Assembly: GCA_947489685.1 (NCBI GenBank)
Contig: CANLEM010000005.1
Span: 1 to 64,000 of the forward strand
DNA length: 64,000 nt
Origin: an uncultured Aquimarina sp.
GTDB lineage: Bacteria > Bacteroidota > Bacteroidia > Flavobacteriales > Flavobacteriaceae
Direction of reading: 5' to 3'
Made by a program: the position numbers and the translations under genes. This document shows positions 18,701 through 26,389 of the stretch, piece by piece. The notes beneath the pieces are model-generated. The model worked only from the letters and a program-made list of their open reading frames with translations. It was not told the DNA's origin and searched no databases. Each line of letters begins with the position of its first letter. Position 1 is the stretch's first letter.

Positions 18701-19233
18701 TCTTTCGCTTCAAAAAGAATTGCAGTCCTATTTGTTTCAGTAGTAATATTACTTACATCAATAAAACGATCTTTTAAAAACGTATAACTTTCATCGGTAT
18801 CGTCTTTAGAAATGAAGTTATTGATTTTCTCTACGTTACTTTGAGTACTTACAAAGTACGGATCATTTAATATACCCCAAATATTGATTAACTTTGTTAG
18901 GCCTTCATCTTTATATCCAACAGTAATAGGAACAGGAATAATTCCGCCAAGAATACAAGCCCAAAATACTAAAATAAAGTCTCTATTATCCTCTAATTGA
19001 ATAACCAATTCAGATTTTGGCCTAATTCCCATATTTTGCAGAAACGCCAATACCTTTAATGAAGCATTGTACAAATCTGTATATGATAAAAACCTCTCTC
19101 TATCAGTTCCTTCAATAAAAGTTACTCCTAAATTGTCCAATTTAGATCTAGCACTCAACATTTCGTTAAGTGTTATAAAATTAAAGTCCGATATTGATTG
19201 TTTTCTTGACATCTTAGATAAATAAAAGCACAT
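12724..19233 (-). CDS. Loading NRPS: fatty acyl-AMP ligase-ACP-C-A(Asn-like)-PCP-E
   Basis: 2169 aa. Order seen: acyl-AMP ligase (about 20-580, FSSGSTGSPKG and the FAAL-style SWMPLTHDMGLIG); acyl carrier (GGNSL, S630); condensation (HHIIFDG, H809/H810); adenylation (YTSGTTGNPKG, NEYGPTE, NGK with K1615); peptidyl carrier (LGGDSI, S1670); epimerisation domain (HHLAVDG, H1847/H1848, with GRFVDGVEVYNTIGWFTNLYP later). Its specificity residues read D1323 L1324 T1327 K1364 I1389 G1391 E1416 V1424 G1425 K1615, i.e. DLTKIGEVGK, one residue from the common Asn code DLTKLGEVGK. The predicted product is an N-acyl-D-asparaginyl thioester. This is the starter logic of zwittermicin, xenocoumacin and colibactin prodrugs. 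The C-terminal segment FTPSDFNTLDLDQTELNALF is the kind of tail that hands over to a DCL condensation domain. The second Met (codon 19210-19212, M8 of the longer form) is an equally good start. It is the first gene of the minus-strand operon. Confidence 0.95.
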   Translation of the reverse strand: MCFYLSKMSRKQSISDFNFITLNEMLSARSKLDNLGVTFIEGTDRERFLSYTDLYNASLKVLAFLQNMGIRPKSELVIQLEDNRDFILVFWACILGGIIPVPITVGYKDEGLTKLINIWGILNDPYFVSTQSNVEKINNFISKDDTDESYTFLKDRFIDVSNITTETNRTAILFEAKENDLAFIQFSSGSTGSPKGVMLTHKNLLTNLYDISTSANYDINDKMLSWMPLTHDMGLIGFHLNPMFMGIQHYLIPTNLFVRRPFLWLEKVSRYRVTISCSPNFGYHYLLKNWRGINKNNLDLSCLRIIYNGAEPISVDIATKFISKFEEYGLKNGVIRPVYGLAEASLAVSMSSIGEHIKSINLDRNHLGIGDKVKLTVDTEKSTSFVNVGNVIEHCKVRITNVDNVELSDNHIGIVQIKGNNVTKGYYNNKTKTSKTITSNSWLNTEDLGFLSNDELYITGRSKDVIFKNGQNFYCHDIERIAENVEDVELNKIAISGYFNPSTQEEEVIAFVIHKQKLLDFVPIVTALNALISTNFGITFTHVIPVRKIPKTTSGKLQRFKLLQQFKNGFFDDVRVELDTLLKVSDIKSPESLPFFSSDIEQKLYLIWQKVLLVDKIEITDDFFSIGGNSLRLAEVSMHIYEEFDIELPLNILYENRTITSAAKQINEYLKKKNTSISVSTAKEKYTLSSAQKMLFYAWEVNRDSLAYNNPNAFIIGNEINIEKLQNSIRYLIRKSNTFKMCFNSSEELSFSYLQEVDVHITLDECEEKEKNDKLKSLIKPFDLSNPPLFRIHILYISRKYFILFLDFHHIIFDGISVYNFLEDLAKLYDERKPHELVHEYQDFVAWEKETFLSERFKQQEEYWNNYLSDAIPILNLPTDFNRPSIFSQKGGKIKFLLEEELVSKLKIIARENSCTTFVVLLTIYQLFLSKYCQQKKIVIGVPVSGRNHIDLRKMYGMFVNNIVVKSVVNDEDNFIQLLEKQKHNMIEGLKNQEYPFYKLIENTTKERDVSRNPIFDTMFVFQNMGIPNLISPSLTYKRHFFDPGYSKFDLSLEIFDQDNMMECAFEYSSSLFREETIKQFVVYFKNLVSLVVSSSNGLASEFQLMDKKEHDQKIIGFNDTTSIYPKNNKIHELVEKIVAKKPDAIAMAYEGTQITYAELNREANQLAHHICNQHDTQDPIIVFMDRTPDFLISILAILKSGTCFLPIDVEIPRDRLEFILTDSKSKMVITNSKYSDKFDHFEGLYVVNKDKIRDNHNLNLNSLEKVKTGDIAYVIYTSGTTGNPKGVVVGHKSLVNYSSWAANHYLNKEEASFPLFTSVAFDLSITSIFIPLITGNKIVIYEDIKNEVLIKKVVLDNKVDIIKLTPSHLKILKEIGSIFKKSRIKKIIVGGEKFDVSLAHQIYDMKAGKIEIYNEYGPTEATVGCMIYDFNIKENLDCQSVPIGKPINNTSIYVLNTSLAPVPLGAIGEIYISGDCLSMGYLFNEKLTNQTFIPSPFVQGHFMYKTGDLAKYLSDGNIEYIGRRDSQIKINGYRVELSAIEECFRNCTIVEDVIICLTALGGEDALTAYYKLASDFKGNSVKEIRAYLTLKLPRYMIPSHLIAIEYIPLTVNGKPDYKALPLPIMKLDKSQNEKSYTKLEELLIQVWEEILLVENIALTDNFFELGGDSIKAVRIASMLRQNGISIEGKDILTFQTIDVLSGHVDTLKNKPILEQDIPVGDVAWTPILSWFFEKQHPNPNYYNQSVLLNINDSLEIENLQKVFREIITHHDAFRLNFNKELKTIYYNNDLSINDFELEEIFIENSNELNKACETIKKSIDIECSELLRAAVFYINGKQKHVFITSHHLAVDGISWRILLTDLYKGYLQMSKSEKIRLPKKSTSFKIWSQKLHELASSPKFEDELEYWNNIESTIFKLPKHSLEKKIPRVNDSDHIQRRMHQDFTMDLLHNVHDKFGTDTSIILMVALVITLNEWKQFKETVIYIENHGRFVDGVEVYNTIGWFTNLYPVKLQYDEDISDVIKKTKETLKGVPSNGIGYGINKYIKRKLSTSNEVPEIIFNYLGNFNEEIENDLFSLNNQKLRVDSDPLNFISAYWEWNLMIVNNELNFEVVYDSNAFSKTDMDTVVQLFEDNLANVIQYIKKEENIHFTPSDFNTLDLDQTELNALFD

Positions 19234-20344
19234 TCAAACAGTTTTATCAGCATAGCTATAAAATATTGTTAGAATGTCATTACTCTTGGAACACGATACA
19301 GGTATTAAATAAACCCAAAAAACTAATCCAAATAGCGTATCATATTTGAATTAACTTTTGTACAGGTATCTTTTGTTATCATAATTTAAAAGATTACCCT
19401 ACATTTTGATTCATTAAATGGTTTAAAAAAGGTATTTTCTTTCAGGTAAACTTATTAGAATAGTGTTGGTGAATTGATGTTAAAAATTATCATCATAGCA
19501 AACAATTATTTAACTCATTAACATACTGAAAACATAACTTTATAGATATGATTGAAGTATAAATGCTCAAAAAAGCATTTTATTAAAAAGAGAAAAATGA
19601 TAACGCCGTAAGTTTTTATCTCAGATCAATATAGTAATTGATATAAAAAGTGCTAGATGATGAAGTTTCTAAATGTTAACTCTCAATTATTTCAGTTAAT
19701 ATTAAAATTTAAACAAACATTCAAACAGCCTAAGAATGGCTTAGATACACTACAATAATATAACTATTAAACATGGCTTCGCCTCGTTGACTCACATAAA
19801 GTCTACATTATAACGAATATTTATTTCAAAAATTTTATGAGATAAAAAGAAAAATTGATCTTACAGAATTGAAAATTATTATATCCTAATTTATCCACAT
19901 TGTAATAAAAACTTTCTAAAAAATCTTAATACATTTCAATTTATCTATCTGGATAGATTTTGTAAATATACGAAGGTCTAATCTTAAATTAGCTATGTTA
20001 AAACCATAAATTTCAGTAAAAATAATTACAGGATTTTGTTAAAACATCTAGAATTATTCAATAACCAATAATAAAAAACTGAATTTCAATAAATTAATAT
20101 TACTCAATAATTCGTAAATAGAAATATAGAGATTTAAATAAAATACTAATTTTAACTATGTTTTAACACAACGGAGAGTTAATTGGTAGTGTTTTTAATC
20201 TTTTTCAATATTAAAAAGTAGGTTTCGGAACTTATACACATAAGTTTTAACGTACTAATTCTTTACCGAAACGGTACTATTATTTTTACTACAATCAAAT
20301 CAAATGATAATAAAAATGTTAATTTAGCTCAAAACACAAAACAA
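19234..20344. other. 1.1-kb AT-rich intergenic region between the NRPS operon and the divergent PPTase gene
   Basis: I see no convincing coding sequence, RNA gene or mobile element here. The region is very AT-rich and separates two divergently transcribed units, so it should hold the promoters of both the NRPS operon and the phosphopantetheinyl transferase gene. No exact TAnnTTTG box was found on either strand. A near-match with one extra base (TAGATTTTG) sits at about 19954-19962 on the plus strand, overlapping a small dyad. The gap is the largest non-coding stretch in the window. Confidence 0.6.
19943..19958. promoter_or_regulatory. Small dyad ATCTATC-TG-GATAGAT, possible operator
   Basis: A perfect 7-bp inverted repeat with a 2-bp centre lies in the middle of the NRPS/PPTase intergenic region, overlapping a promoter-like TAGATTTTG. 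Size and spacing suit a dimeric repressor. In AT-rich DNA such dyads also arise by chance, so this is a weak call. Confidence 0.25.
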
Positions 20345-21034
20345 ATGGTTGATGTTTTTTATTCTACATTTAATGAACCTATTGCGAATGAGCATTGGTT
20401 AGCGTATCTGGATGTACTACCAAATGATTTAAAAAAAAGAGCATTGAGCTATAGAAGATGGCAAGATCGTCATACTTATGTTATCGGAAAGTTATTACTA
20501 CTTCAAGGGCTTTCTAAATACGGATTCGATAAAAGTGTTTTTTCCAGAATAAAATACACAGAATATGGTAAACCATTTTTAGAAGAAGATATTGATTTTA
20601 ATATATCGCATAGTGGAGAAAAAGTAGTTTGCGCCATCGGAAAAAATGTACAACTTGGTATTGACATTGAAGTCATAGAAGATGTTGATTTTGATGATTT
20701 TGAGAATGTAATGACCCAGTCGCAATGGCAATTTATTTTAGGATCAGATAACCCAATAAAATCTTTTTACTCTTTATGGACCATGAAAGAAAGTGTTATG
20801 AAGGCAGACGGTCGAGGGATGTCAATTCCTCTTTTAGATATTATAATCGAGAATAACAATGTACATTATAAGGGTAAAACATGGTACTTAAATGAGTTGT
20901 ATTTTGATCATGACATATGTGCCTGCTTAACTACTAATTTATCGAATATCCCTATACAATTAACTAACGCTAATTTTGCTTTAGGTATAGAAAAAGTACA
21001 GACATCATTGATTACTACATATTCTCATATTTGA
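20345..21034 (+). CDS. 4'-phosphopantetheinyl transferase, Sfp type
   Basis: 229 aa, typical of Sfp/Gsp-type transferases. The two signature motifs are present: GIDIE at 105-109 (Mg-binding D107 and E109) and WTMKES at 145-150 (W145, K148, E149). FNISHSG at about 85-91 is the third conserved segment. It would move phosphopantetheine from CoA to the carrier-protein serines of the neighbouring synthetases (S630, S1670 and S1523 in their numbering). It is transcribed away from the NRPS operon across the long intergenic region, and its location marks the right border of the cluster. The ATG at 20345 is well placed with no competing upstream start. Confidence 0.9.
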   Translation: MVDVFYSTFNEPIANEHWLAYLDVLPNDLKKRALSYRRWQDRHTYVIGKLLLLQGLSKYGFDKSVFSRIKYTEYGKPFLEEDIDFNISHSGEKVVCAIGKNVQLGIDIEVIEDVDFDDFENVMTQSQWQFILGSDNPIKSFYSLWTMKESVMKADGRGMSIPLLDIIIENNNVHYKGKTWYLNELYFDHDICACLTTNLSNIPIQLTNANFALGIEKVQTSLITTYSHI

Positions 21035-21124
21035 ATTCAATAATTTTAATAATCAACTAATTGTATATTCTACAATTACTAAATCCGAATTAGAATAAAT
21101 CAAATATTTCTTCTGTAATTAAGG

Positions 21125-21838
21125 TTACTTTTTCAACATTAAGAAATTAAACCCATTCTCTTGTAATCTGTTATATTTTTTAAGATCAAACTTATAGAGA
21201 TACGCTCCTTTTTTTGATGAAGACTTATCTTTTGCCGCTGTTTTTTCTAACAAGTCCAGCGAAAGAATCTTTTTTCTAAAATTTCTTGAATCTAATTTTT
21301 TTTGAAAAATCTCTTCATATAATGATTGTAATTGGGGTAGCGTAAAACTATTTGATAACAATTCAAAACCAATAGGAAAGAACTGTACTTTATGTTGTAA
21401 ATATTCTAAAGCATCGATTACCATTTTATTATGATCCAAGACCAAATCAGGGAGGTTATCTACGGCAAACCAAAAAGCTCCGTTTTGCTTTACCAGTTCT
21501 TTATTATACTCTTCAATCTTTATCAGGGCATATTGGGAAATAGATATACAACGCGCCCCGGGATCACGATCAACATGAGAATACGTTTTTAACTCTTCCA
21601 TATATATATGATCTAAGCCCGTAATTTCTTTAAGCACCCGCTTTGCGGCTCCATCTGCATCTTCCTCAGGACGAATAAAACTTCCTATTAAGGACCATCC
21701 TCCTTTTAACGGTTCGACCTCTCTCTTAAAAACCAATAATTTAAGAACTCCTTTATCAAATCCAAAAATTACGCAATCTACAGCCACAAACAATTTTTCT
21801 CTACCGCTATACCATTTATTTTTTTCAAGATTCTTCAT
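21125..21838 (-). CDS. NrtR-family transcriptional regulator (degenerate NUDIX domain + winged helix), likely galactose regulator
   Basis: 237 aa. Residues about 10-145 form a NUDIX fold and about 150-237 a winged-helix DNA-binding domain (DSRNFRKKILSLDLL), the NrtR architecture. The NUDIX box is damaged: in GSFIRPEEDADGAAKRVLKE the REuxEE core reads RVLKEI, so the catalytic glutamates are incomplete. The domain probably senses a sugar or nucleotide ligand rather than hydrolysing it. It is divergent from galK-galT and shares an 83-bp intergenic region containing a perfect 24-bp inverted repeat. Members of this family control sugar catabolism genes next to them in Bacteroidota (AraR in Bacteroides is one known case). 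Galactose control is inferred from position. Confidence 0.85.
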   Translation of the reverse strand: MKNLEKNKWYSGREKLFVAVDCVIFGFDKGVLKLLVFKREVEPLKGGWSLIGSFIRPEEDADGAAKRVLKEITGLDHIYMEELKTYSHVDRDPGARCISISQYALIKIEEYNKELVKQNGAFWFAVDNLPDLVLDHNKMVIDALEYLQHKVQFFPIGFELLSNSFTLPQLQSLYEEIFQKKLDSRNFRKKILSLDLLEKTAAKDKSSSKKGAYLYKFDLKKYNRLQENGFNFLMLKK

Positions 21839-21849
21839 AAAACCTTTAT

Positions 21850-21910
21850 TATTTTTAAGACAAATATAATAAACGTAAAAAATACATTTATTATATTTGT
21901 CTTAAAAATA
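21850..21910. promoter_or_regulatory. Divergent promoter/operator: 24-bp perfect inverted repeat with two TATATTTG boxes
   Basis: The arms 21850-21873 and 21887-21910 are exact reverse complements around a 13-bp centre. Each arm contains a flavobacterial -7 box: TATATTTG at 21892-21899 on the plus strand reading into galK, and the same box at 21861-21868 on the minus strand reading into the NUDIX regulator. Any protein bound to the arms would cover both promoters, so coupled control and autoregulation are expected. No -33 TTG stands at the normal distance for galK, which may mean that an activator is needed. Confidence 0.75.
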
Positions 21911-21921
21911 CTGATATCATA

Positions 21922-23061
21922 ATGCAGAACATAGAAACCTTTGATCCGGAATTAGTTGTATTATCTCCAGGGAGGATAAATTTTATGGGAGGACACACAG
22001 ATTACAACAATGGTTTTGTACTTCCTACTGCTATTGACAAAAAAATCACCTTCAGTTTTAGAAAAAATGAAAGTGATGCTATATGCAAGTTTTACACCAA
22101 AGATTATGATAAATCTTTTATTGTTGATCTAAATAATATTTCACCTAGCAAACATGATTGGGAAAACTACATATTAGGAGTTCTTGATCAACTACTCCAA
22201 CGTACTGAAGATATCAAAGGTTTTGATTGTACATTAGAAAGCGAATTAGCTATAGGTTCTGGGCTAAGCTCTTCGGCAGCATTAGAGTGCGGTCTTGCCT
22301 ATGGTATAAATGAGTTATTCAGTCTAGGTATTTCAAAAAAAGATATCGTAGTCTTAAGTCGAGATGCCGAACATAAATATGTAGGGACCAAGTGCGGTAT
22401 TATGGATCAATATGCTTCTGTATTTAGTGAATCCAACAAAGTGTTGTTTATTGATTGTAAGTCTACAGAACACTCTTTGGTTACCCTGGATTTATCTAAT
22501 CACAAGATTTTAATACTAAACACAAATGTATCTCATAACCTTTCTACAAGCGAATACAATATACGTAGAGAACAATGTGAAGAGGGAGTCTCTATTATTC
22601 AAAAAACCTACCCCTCTATTTTTTCTCTTAGAGACGTAACTCTAGAGATGCTCACTGCATTAAAAACCGAATTACCTTCAGTAATTTTTGAACGATGCCT
22701 TTATATTGTAGAAGAAAATCAAAGAGTTCTCGATGCCATAGAGTACTTAAAAAACGATAAAATCAAAGAGTTCGGAAACTTATTATATCAATGTCATGAG
22801 GGGCTTCGGGATAAATATGAAGTAAGTTGCCCTGAATTAGATTTTCTGGTCGATTACTCCCGCAGCAAAGAATATATATTGGGTTCGAGAATGATGGGTG
22901 GTGGATTTGGAGGCTGTACCATAAATATTATTGAGAACGTCCATATTGACGATTATATAGATGAAGTAAGTAAAGCTTATGAAAAGCAATTTGGTATACC
23001 CTTAGGTGCTTTTGAAACTACTCCTAGTATAGGAACTACGCACAAAAGAAATTATAGATGA
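21922..23061 (+). CDS. galK: Galactokinase
   Basis: 379 aa, GHMP kinase family. The GalK signature SPGRINFMGGHTDYNNG is at about 15-31, the ATP-binding GSGLSSSAALE near 113-123, and the third GHMP motif MMGGGFGGC near 325-333. It phosphorylates galactose with ATP to galactose-1-phosphate in the cytoplasm, the first step of the Leloir pathway. Its TGA overlaps the galT ATG by 4 bp (ATGA), so translation is coupled. The leader is short, about 20 nt after the TATATTTG box, which supports this start. Confidence 0.95.
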   Translation: MQNIETFDPELVVLSPGRINFMGGHTDYNNGFVLPTAIDKKITFSFRKNESDAICKFYTKDYDKSFIVDLNNISPSKHDWENYILGVLDQLLQRTEDIKGFDCTLESELAIGSGLSSSAALECGLAYGINELFSLGISKKDIVVLSRDAEHKYVGTKCGIMDQYASVFSESNKVLFIDCKSTEHSLVTLDLSNHKILILNTNVSHNLSTSEYNIRREQCEEGVSIIQKTYPSIFSLRDVTLEMLTALKTELPSVIFERCLYIVEENQRVLDAIEYLKNDKIKEFGNLLYQCHEGLRDKYEVSCPELDFLVDYSRSKEYILGSRMMGGGFGGCTINIIENVHIDDYIDEVSKAYEKQFGIPLGAFETTPSIGTTHKRNYR

Positions 23062-24098
23062 ACGAAAATCCACATAGAAGATATAATATATTGACTGGAG
23101 AATGGGTATTAGTATCCCCACATAGAACAAAACGACCCTGGCAAGGAAAAACAGAAGTTTCCAATACTATTAAGAGAAAATCATACGACAAAGATTGTTA
23201 TCTCTGCCCCGGCAATACAAGAGCAAACGGAAGTTCAAATCCAAAATACACAAAACCTCATTCGTTTGTCAATGATTTTTCGGCATTATTGGTTGATATT
23301 GAGCAAAAAGATTATAATGATGGTTTATTAAAAGGTAAATCCGAAAGAGGTATTTGCAAAGTGGTATGTTTTTCTTCGGATCATTCGTTAACATTGCCGT
23401 TAATGACTGTAGAGGACATACAAGATGTAATATTTTTATGGAAAAAAGAATATCAAGAATTAGGCAAACTATCATATATTAATCACATTCAAATTTTTGA
23501 AAACAAGGGAGATGTCATGGGGTGCAGCAATCCTCACCCTCATGGTCAGATTTGGGCTCAGGAATCTATCCCCGAGGAAGTTTTAAAAAAGACACATCAG
23601 TTTTCGGATTTTTGGAAGGATAACAACAAAAGTCTATTACAAGAATACCTCGAAAAAGAACTTGAACTAAATGAAAGGATCATTCTTGAGAATGAACATT
23701 TTGTAGCACTAGTACCCTATTGGGCAATATGGCCGTATGAAACTATGATTCTTCCAAAAAAACATTTCAAAAACATCTCCGAATTAAACAATGATGAAAT
23801 ACAATCATTTGCGGCTATTATCAAAAAATTAACCACAAAGTATGACAATTTGTTTAACACGAGTTTTCCTTATTCGGCAGGGATTCATCAAGCCCCTACA
23901 GATGGACAAGAACATCCCGAATGGCATTTTCATATGTCATTCTATCCCCCTTTATTGAGGTCTTCGACTATTAAAAAATTTATGGTAGGTTATGAAATGT
24001 TTGCAGATCCCCAAAGGGATATTACTGCAGAACTAGCCGCTATAACACTAAAATCTTTACCCGAAATACATTACTGCCTCGACAATCAAGAATTGTAA
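23058..24098 (+). CDS. galT: Galactose-1-phosphate uridylyltransferase
   Basis: 346 aa, the normal GalT length. The active-site motif NPHPHGQIW lies near residues 157-165, the second HPH histidine being the nucleophile that carries UMP. CYLCPGN and a second histidine cluster (EHPEWHFHMSF) are the zinc/iron-site and C-terminal signatures. It exchanges UMP between UDP-glucose and galactose-1-phosphate, completing the step after GalK. It overlaps galK by 4 bp in one operon; no galE or galM is present in the window. Confidence 0.95.
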   Translation: MNENPHRRYNILTGEWVLVSPHRTKRPWQGKTEVSNTIKRKSYDKDCYLCPGNTRANGSSNPKYTKPHSFVNDFSALLVDIEQKDYNDGLLKGKSERGICKVVCFSSDHSLTLPLMTVEDIQDVIFLWKKEYQELGKLSYINHIQIFENKGDVMGCSNPHPHGQIWAQESIPEEVLKKTHQFSDFWKDNNKSLLQEYLEKELELNERIILENEHFVALVPYWAIWPYETMILPKKHFKNISELNNDEIQSFAAIIKKLTTKYDNLFNTSFPYSAGIHQAPTDGQEHPEWHFHMSFYPPLLRSSTIKKFMVGYEMFADPQRDITAELAAITLKSLPEIHYCLDNQEL

Positions 24099-24184
24099 AT
24101 AAACATCCTTAAACTTTATTATGGTATTCCGTATTTTCATTTACAAATGATTTTGTAACTTTAAAAGATATATACCTTAGATCT

Positions 24185-26389
24185 ATGCCTTTCACTCTAA
24201 AGCAATTCGGGATCCTGACTGAAAAAACATTGCTTTTTCTCTTTATAATGAAAAAAGATGGACAAGTCGTTGCATTTAATAATAGATGTAAAGTATTATT
24301 TCCTAATGAGTGTGAAAGAATAAAAGGTAAGTACATTACCGACTTTATTATTGATGAAGATGTTCCTATTTTCATGAAAGCTATATCCAAGCTGTCTATC
24401 GATAATCCAATTATCAACGAATCTTTTACTTTTCCTTTAAGTAGAATTGGCGTTCTATCTCTAAAGTTCGATTTTACATTACATAATGATTTGGTTTATG
24501 TTGCAGGAATAGACACTACTGAAGAATATAAGGAACATAGAGCCCTAATTACGATTTCTAAACTTACCAAAACGGGAGCTTGGTACTTTGATGTTATCAA
24601 CAAAGAAATGTATTGGACCAAAGGATGTTATCTGATCAAAGAACTTGATCCCGATACGCCAATGACAAGAGATCTTGGAGCTAGTTTTTATCCCAAAGAA
24701 TCCAGAGAAAGAGTAGAAAATTACTTAAGTACATTAATCGAAGGTAAAAAACCTTATGAATATACCGAAAAGATAATCACCAAAAAAGGAAATGAAAAAT
24801 GGGTAAAAGTTGTTGCGCAACCGATAATTTACAGAAATGAAGTAGTGTATGTGAACGGAACCATTGCGGATGTTACAGATAGGCATAATTATATTGAAAA
24901 ATTAAAATACAATGAAGAAATAAAGCATTTGGCTTTAAAAGGTATACAATCCGGATTGTTTGATTATAAAATCGAAGAAAATAAAATATTTTATAGTAGA
25001 GATTTTAAACGAATGTTGGATTTACCAACGGATGAGGATTATTTTACCGAAGAAACGTATAGAGATATGATTCATCCTGAAGATCTTAATAACGCACTAC
25101 AACGAAAAGAAGATGCACTAAAAAATAATGATCAACACTATTACAATCACTATAGATTACGCGACAAAAATGGCGATTATAAGCATTATGAAGTACACGG
25201 TTTCAGAATTAAAAATGAAAATGGAAAAACCATTAGAATGATCGGAAATCTGATCAATGTACATCAAAAGAAACTTAATGAAAAAATCATTGAAGAAAAT
25301 AAAAAAAGGCTTCAAGCCATGGTCAATAATGGCATGGATTACATCGTTTTATTAAATACCAAGGGTGAGATCTTGATGACCGATAAAGATTCGATAAAAA
25401 CAATTAAACGAGATTTTAATGTAGATCCTACAGAAACTACATCGTTATTTATAGATGTAATGCCCGTTAATTTCAAACCATCTTTTGCAGATAATTTTAA
25501 TGAAGCATTAAAAGGAAATACTGTAAAAAAGGAAATAGAAAGGATTACTTATGATGGAACCAATCAATGGCTAGAAACCAAATATATCCCTATCTTGGAT
25601 GATGACTCAAAAGTAGATTCTGTTTTGATCACTTTTCATGATATTACCGAAGAAAAACTTGCACGATTAGCTATTAAACAAGCGCATATCAAAGAACAAG
25701 AATTAAGCGATTTAAAATCAAACATTCTATCCAACCTTAGTCATGAAATCAGAACACCATTAAACGGAATTATTGCAATTAGTGCACTACTCCAAAATGA
25801 AGTAGATGCGGAGGAGCGAAATAAGTTAACAGGATATCTTCAAGAAAGTCAAGATCGATTATTCGAAACTCTTAATACGTTAGGAAGCTTTAACGAAGTA
25901 GAAAGTATTCAAAAAAATCTTAACTATTCTAAACAAGACATTAATTATGTAGTCGAAACCTCATATAGGGAATATCGACACATTGCAAAGAAAAAAAAAA
26001 TAGATTATACTTTAGATCTTGATGAATCAAGTCCTCAGGCTTCTATTGACGAAAAATTTTTCAAAACTGCCCTCAATAATATTATACACAATGCTATAAA
26101 ATATACTAGTGAAGGTAGTGTACGAATAAAAATTAAAACCAAGCGATCTAAAAAAAATATTTATATTTATATTATAGATACAGGTATCGGTATCGATAAA
26201 AGCAACTATCAAAAAATATTCGATCCTTTTGTTCAAGAAAGTATTGGTTTAAGTCGAAAGTATGAAGGCACTGGTATAGGTCTTAGTGTTTCTAAACGAT
26301 ACATAGAAATCTTGGGCGGAAAAATAAAGGTGAAAAGTAAATTAGGAAAAGGTACCGAATTTATAATCATAATTCCAAAATGCGTATGA
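24185..26389 (+). CDS. Multi-PAS sensor histidine kinase (soluble)
   Basis: 734 aa without a signal peptide or membrane helix, so a cytoplasmic sensor. There are about four PAS-type modules: one weak (about 10-115), and three with PAC segments ending near 237 (VNGTIADVTDR), 362 (MIGNLINVHQ) and 495 (LITFHDITEEK). These are followed by HisKA with NLSHEIRTPLNG (H520) and HATPase_c (NIIHNAIKYT, DTGIGI, GTGIGLSVSK) to the C-terminus. There is no receiver domain in the protein, but a single-domain response regulator overlaps its 3' end by 10 bp, so the two form a phosphorelay pair. The signal is unknown. The galactose genes lie 86 bp upstream on the same strand, but a functional link is not evident. 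Confidence 0.9.
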   Translation: MPFTLKQFGILTEKTLLFLFIMKKDGQVVAFNNRCKVLFPNECERIKGKYITDFIIDEDVPIFMKAISKLSIDNPIINESFTFPLSRIGVLSLKFDFTLHNDLVYVAGIDTTEEYKEHRALITISKLTKTGAWYFDVINKEMYWTKGCYLIKELDPDTPMTRDLGASFYPKESRERVENYLSTLIEGKKPYEYTEKIITKKGNEKWVKVVAQPIIYRNEVVYVNGTIADVTDRHNYIEKLKYNEEIKHLALKGIQSGLFDYKIEENKIFYSRDFKRMLDLPTDEDYFTEETYRDMIHPEDLNNALQRKEDALKNNDQHYYNHYRLRDKNGDYKHYEVHGFRIKNENGKTIRMIGNLINVHQKKLNEKIIEENKKRLQAMVNNGMDYIVLLNTKGEILMTDKDSIKTIKRDFNVDPTETTSLFIDVMPVNFKPSFADNFNEALKGNTVKKEIERITYDGTNQWLETKYIPILDDDSKVDSVLITFHDITEEKLARLAIKQAHIKEQELSDLKSNILSNLSHEIRTPLNGIIAISALLQNEVDAEERNKLTGYLQESQDRLFETLNTLGSFNEVESIQKNLNYSKQDINYVVETSYREYRHIAKKKKIDYTLDLDESSPQASIDEKFFKTALNNIIHNAIKYTSEGSVRIKIKTKRSKKNIYIYIIDTGIGIDKSNYQKIFDPFVQESIGLSRKYEGTGIGLSVSKRYIEILGGKIKVKSKLGKGTEFIIIIPKCV

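Noticed and set aside
1..19233. A staphyloferrin-type siderophore cluster, suggested by the SbnA/SbnB pair
   Set aside because: There are no IucA/IucC-type NIS synthetases, no TonB siderophore receptor and no SbnH-type decarboxylase nearby. The inserted decarboxylase is of another fold family, and the genes around it are modular NRPSs.
24109..24417. 102-codon minus-strand ORF overlapping the galT-kinase junction
   Set aside because: It overlaps the start of a clear histidine kinase gene and has no domain or promoter.
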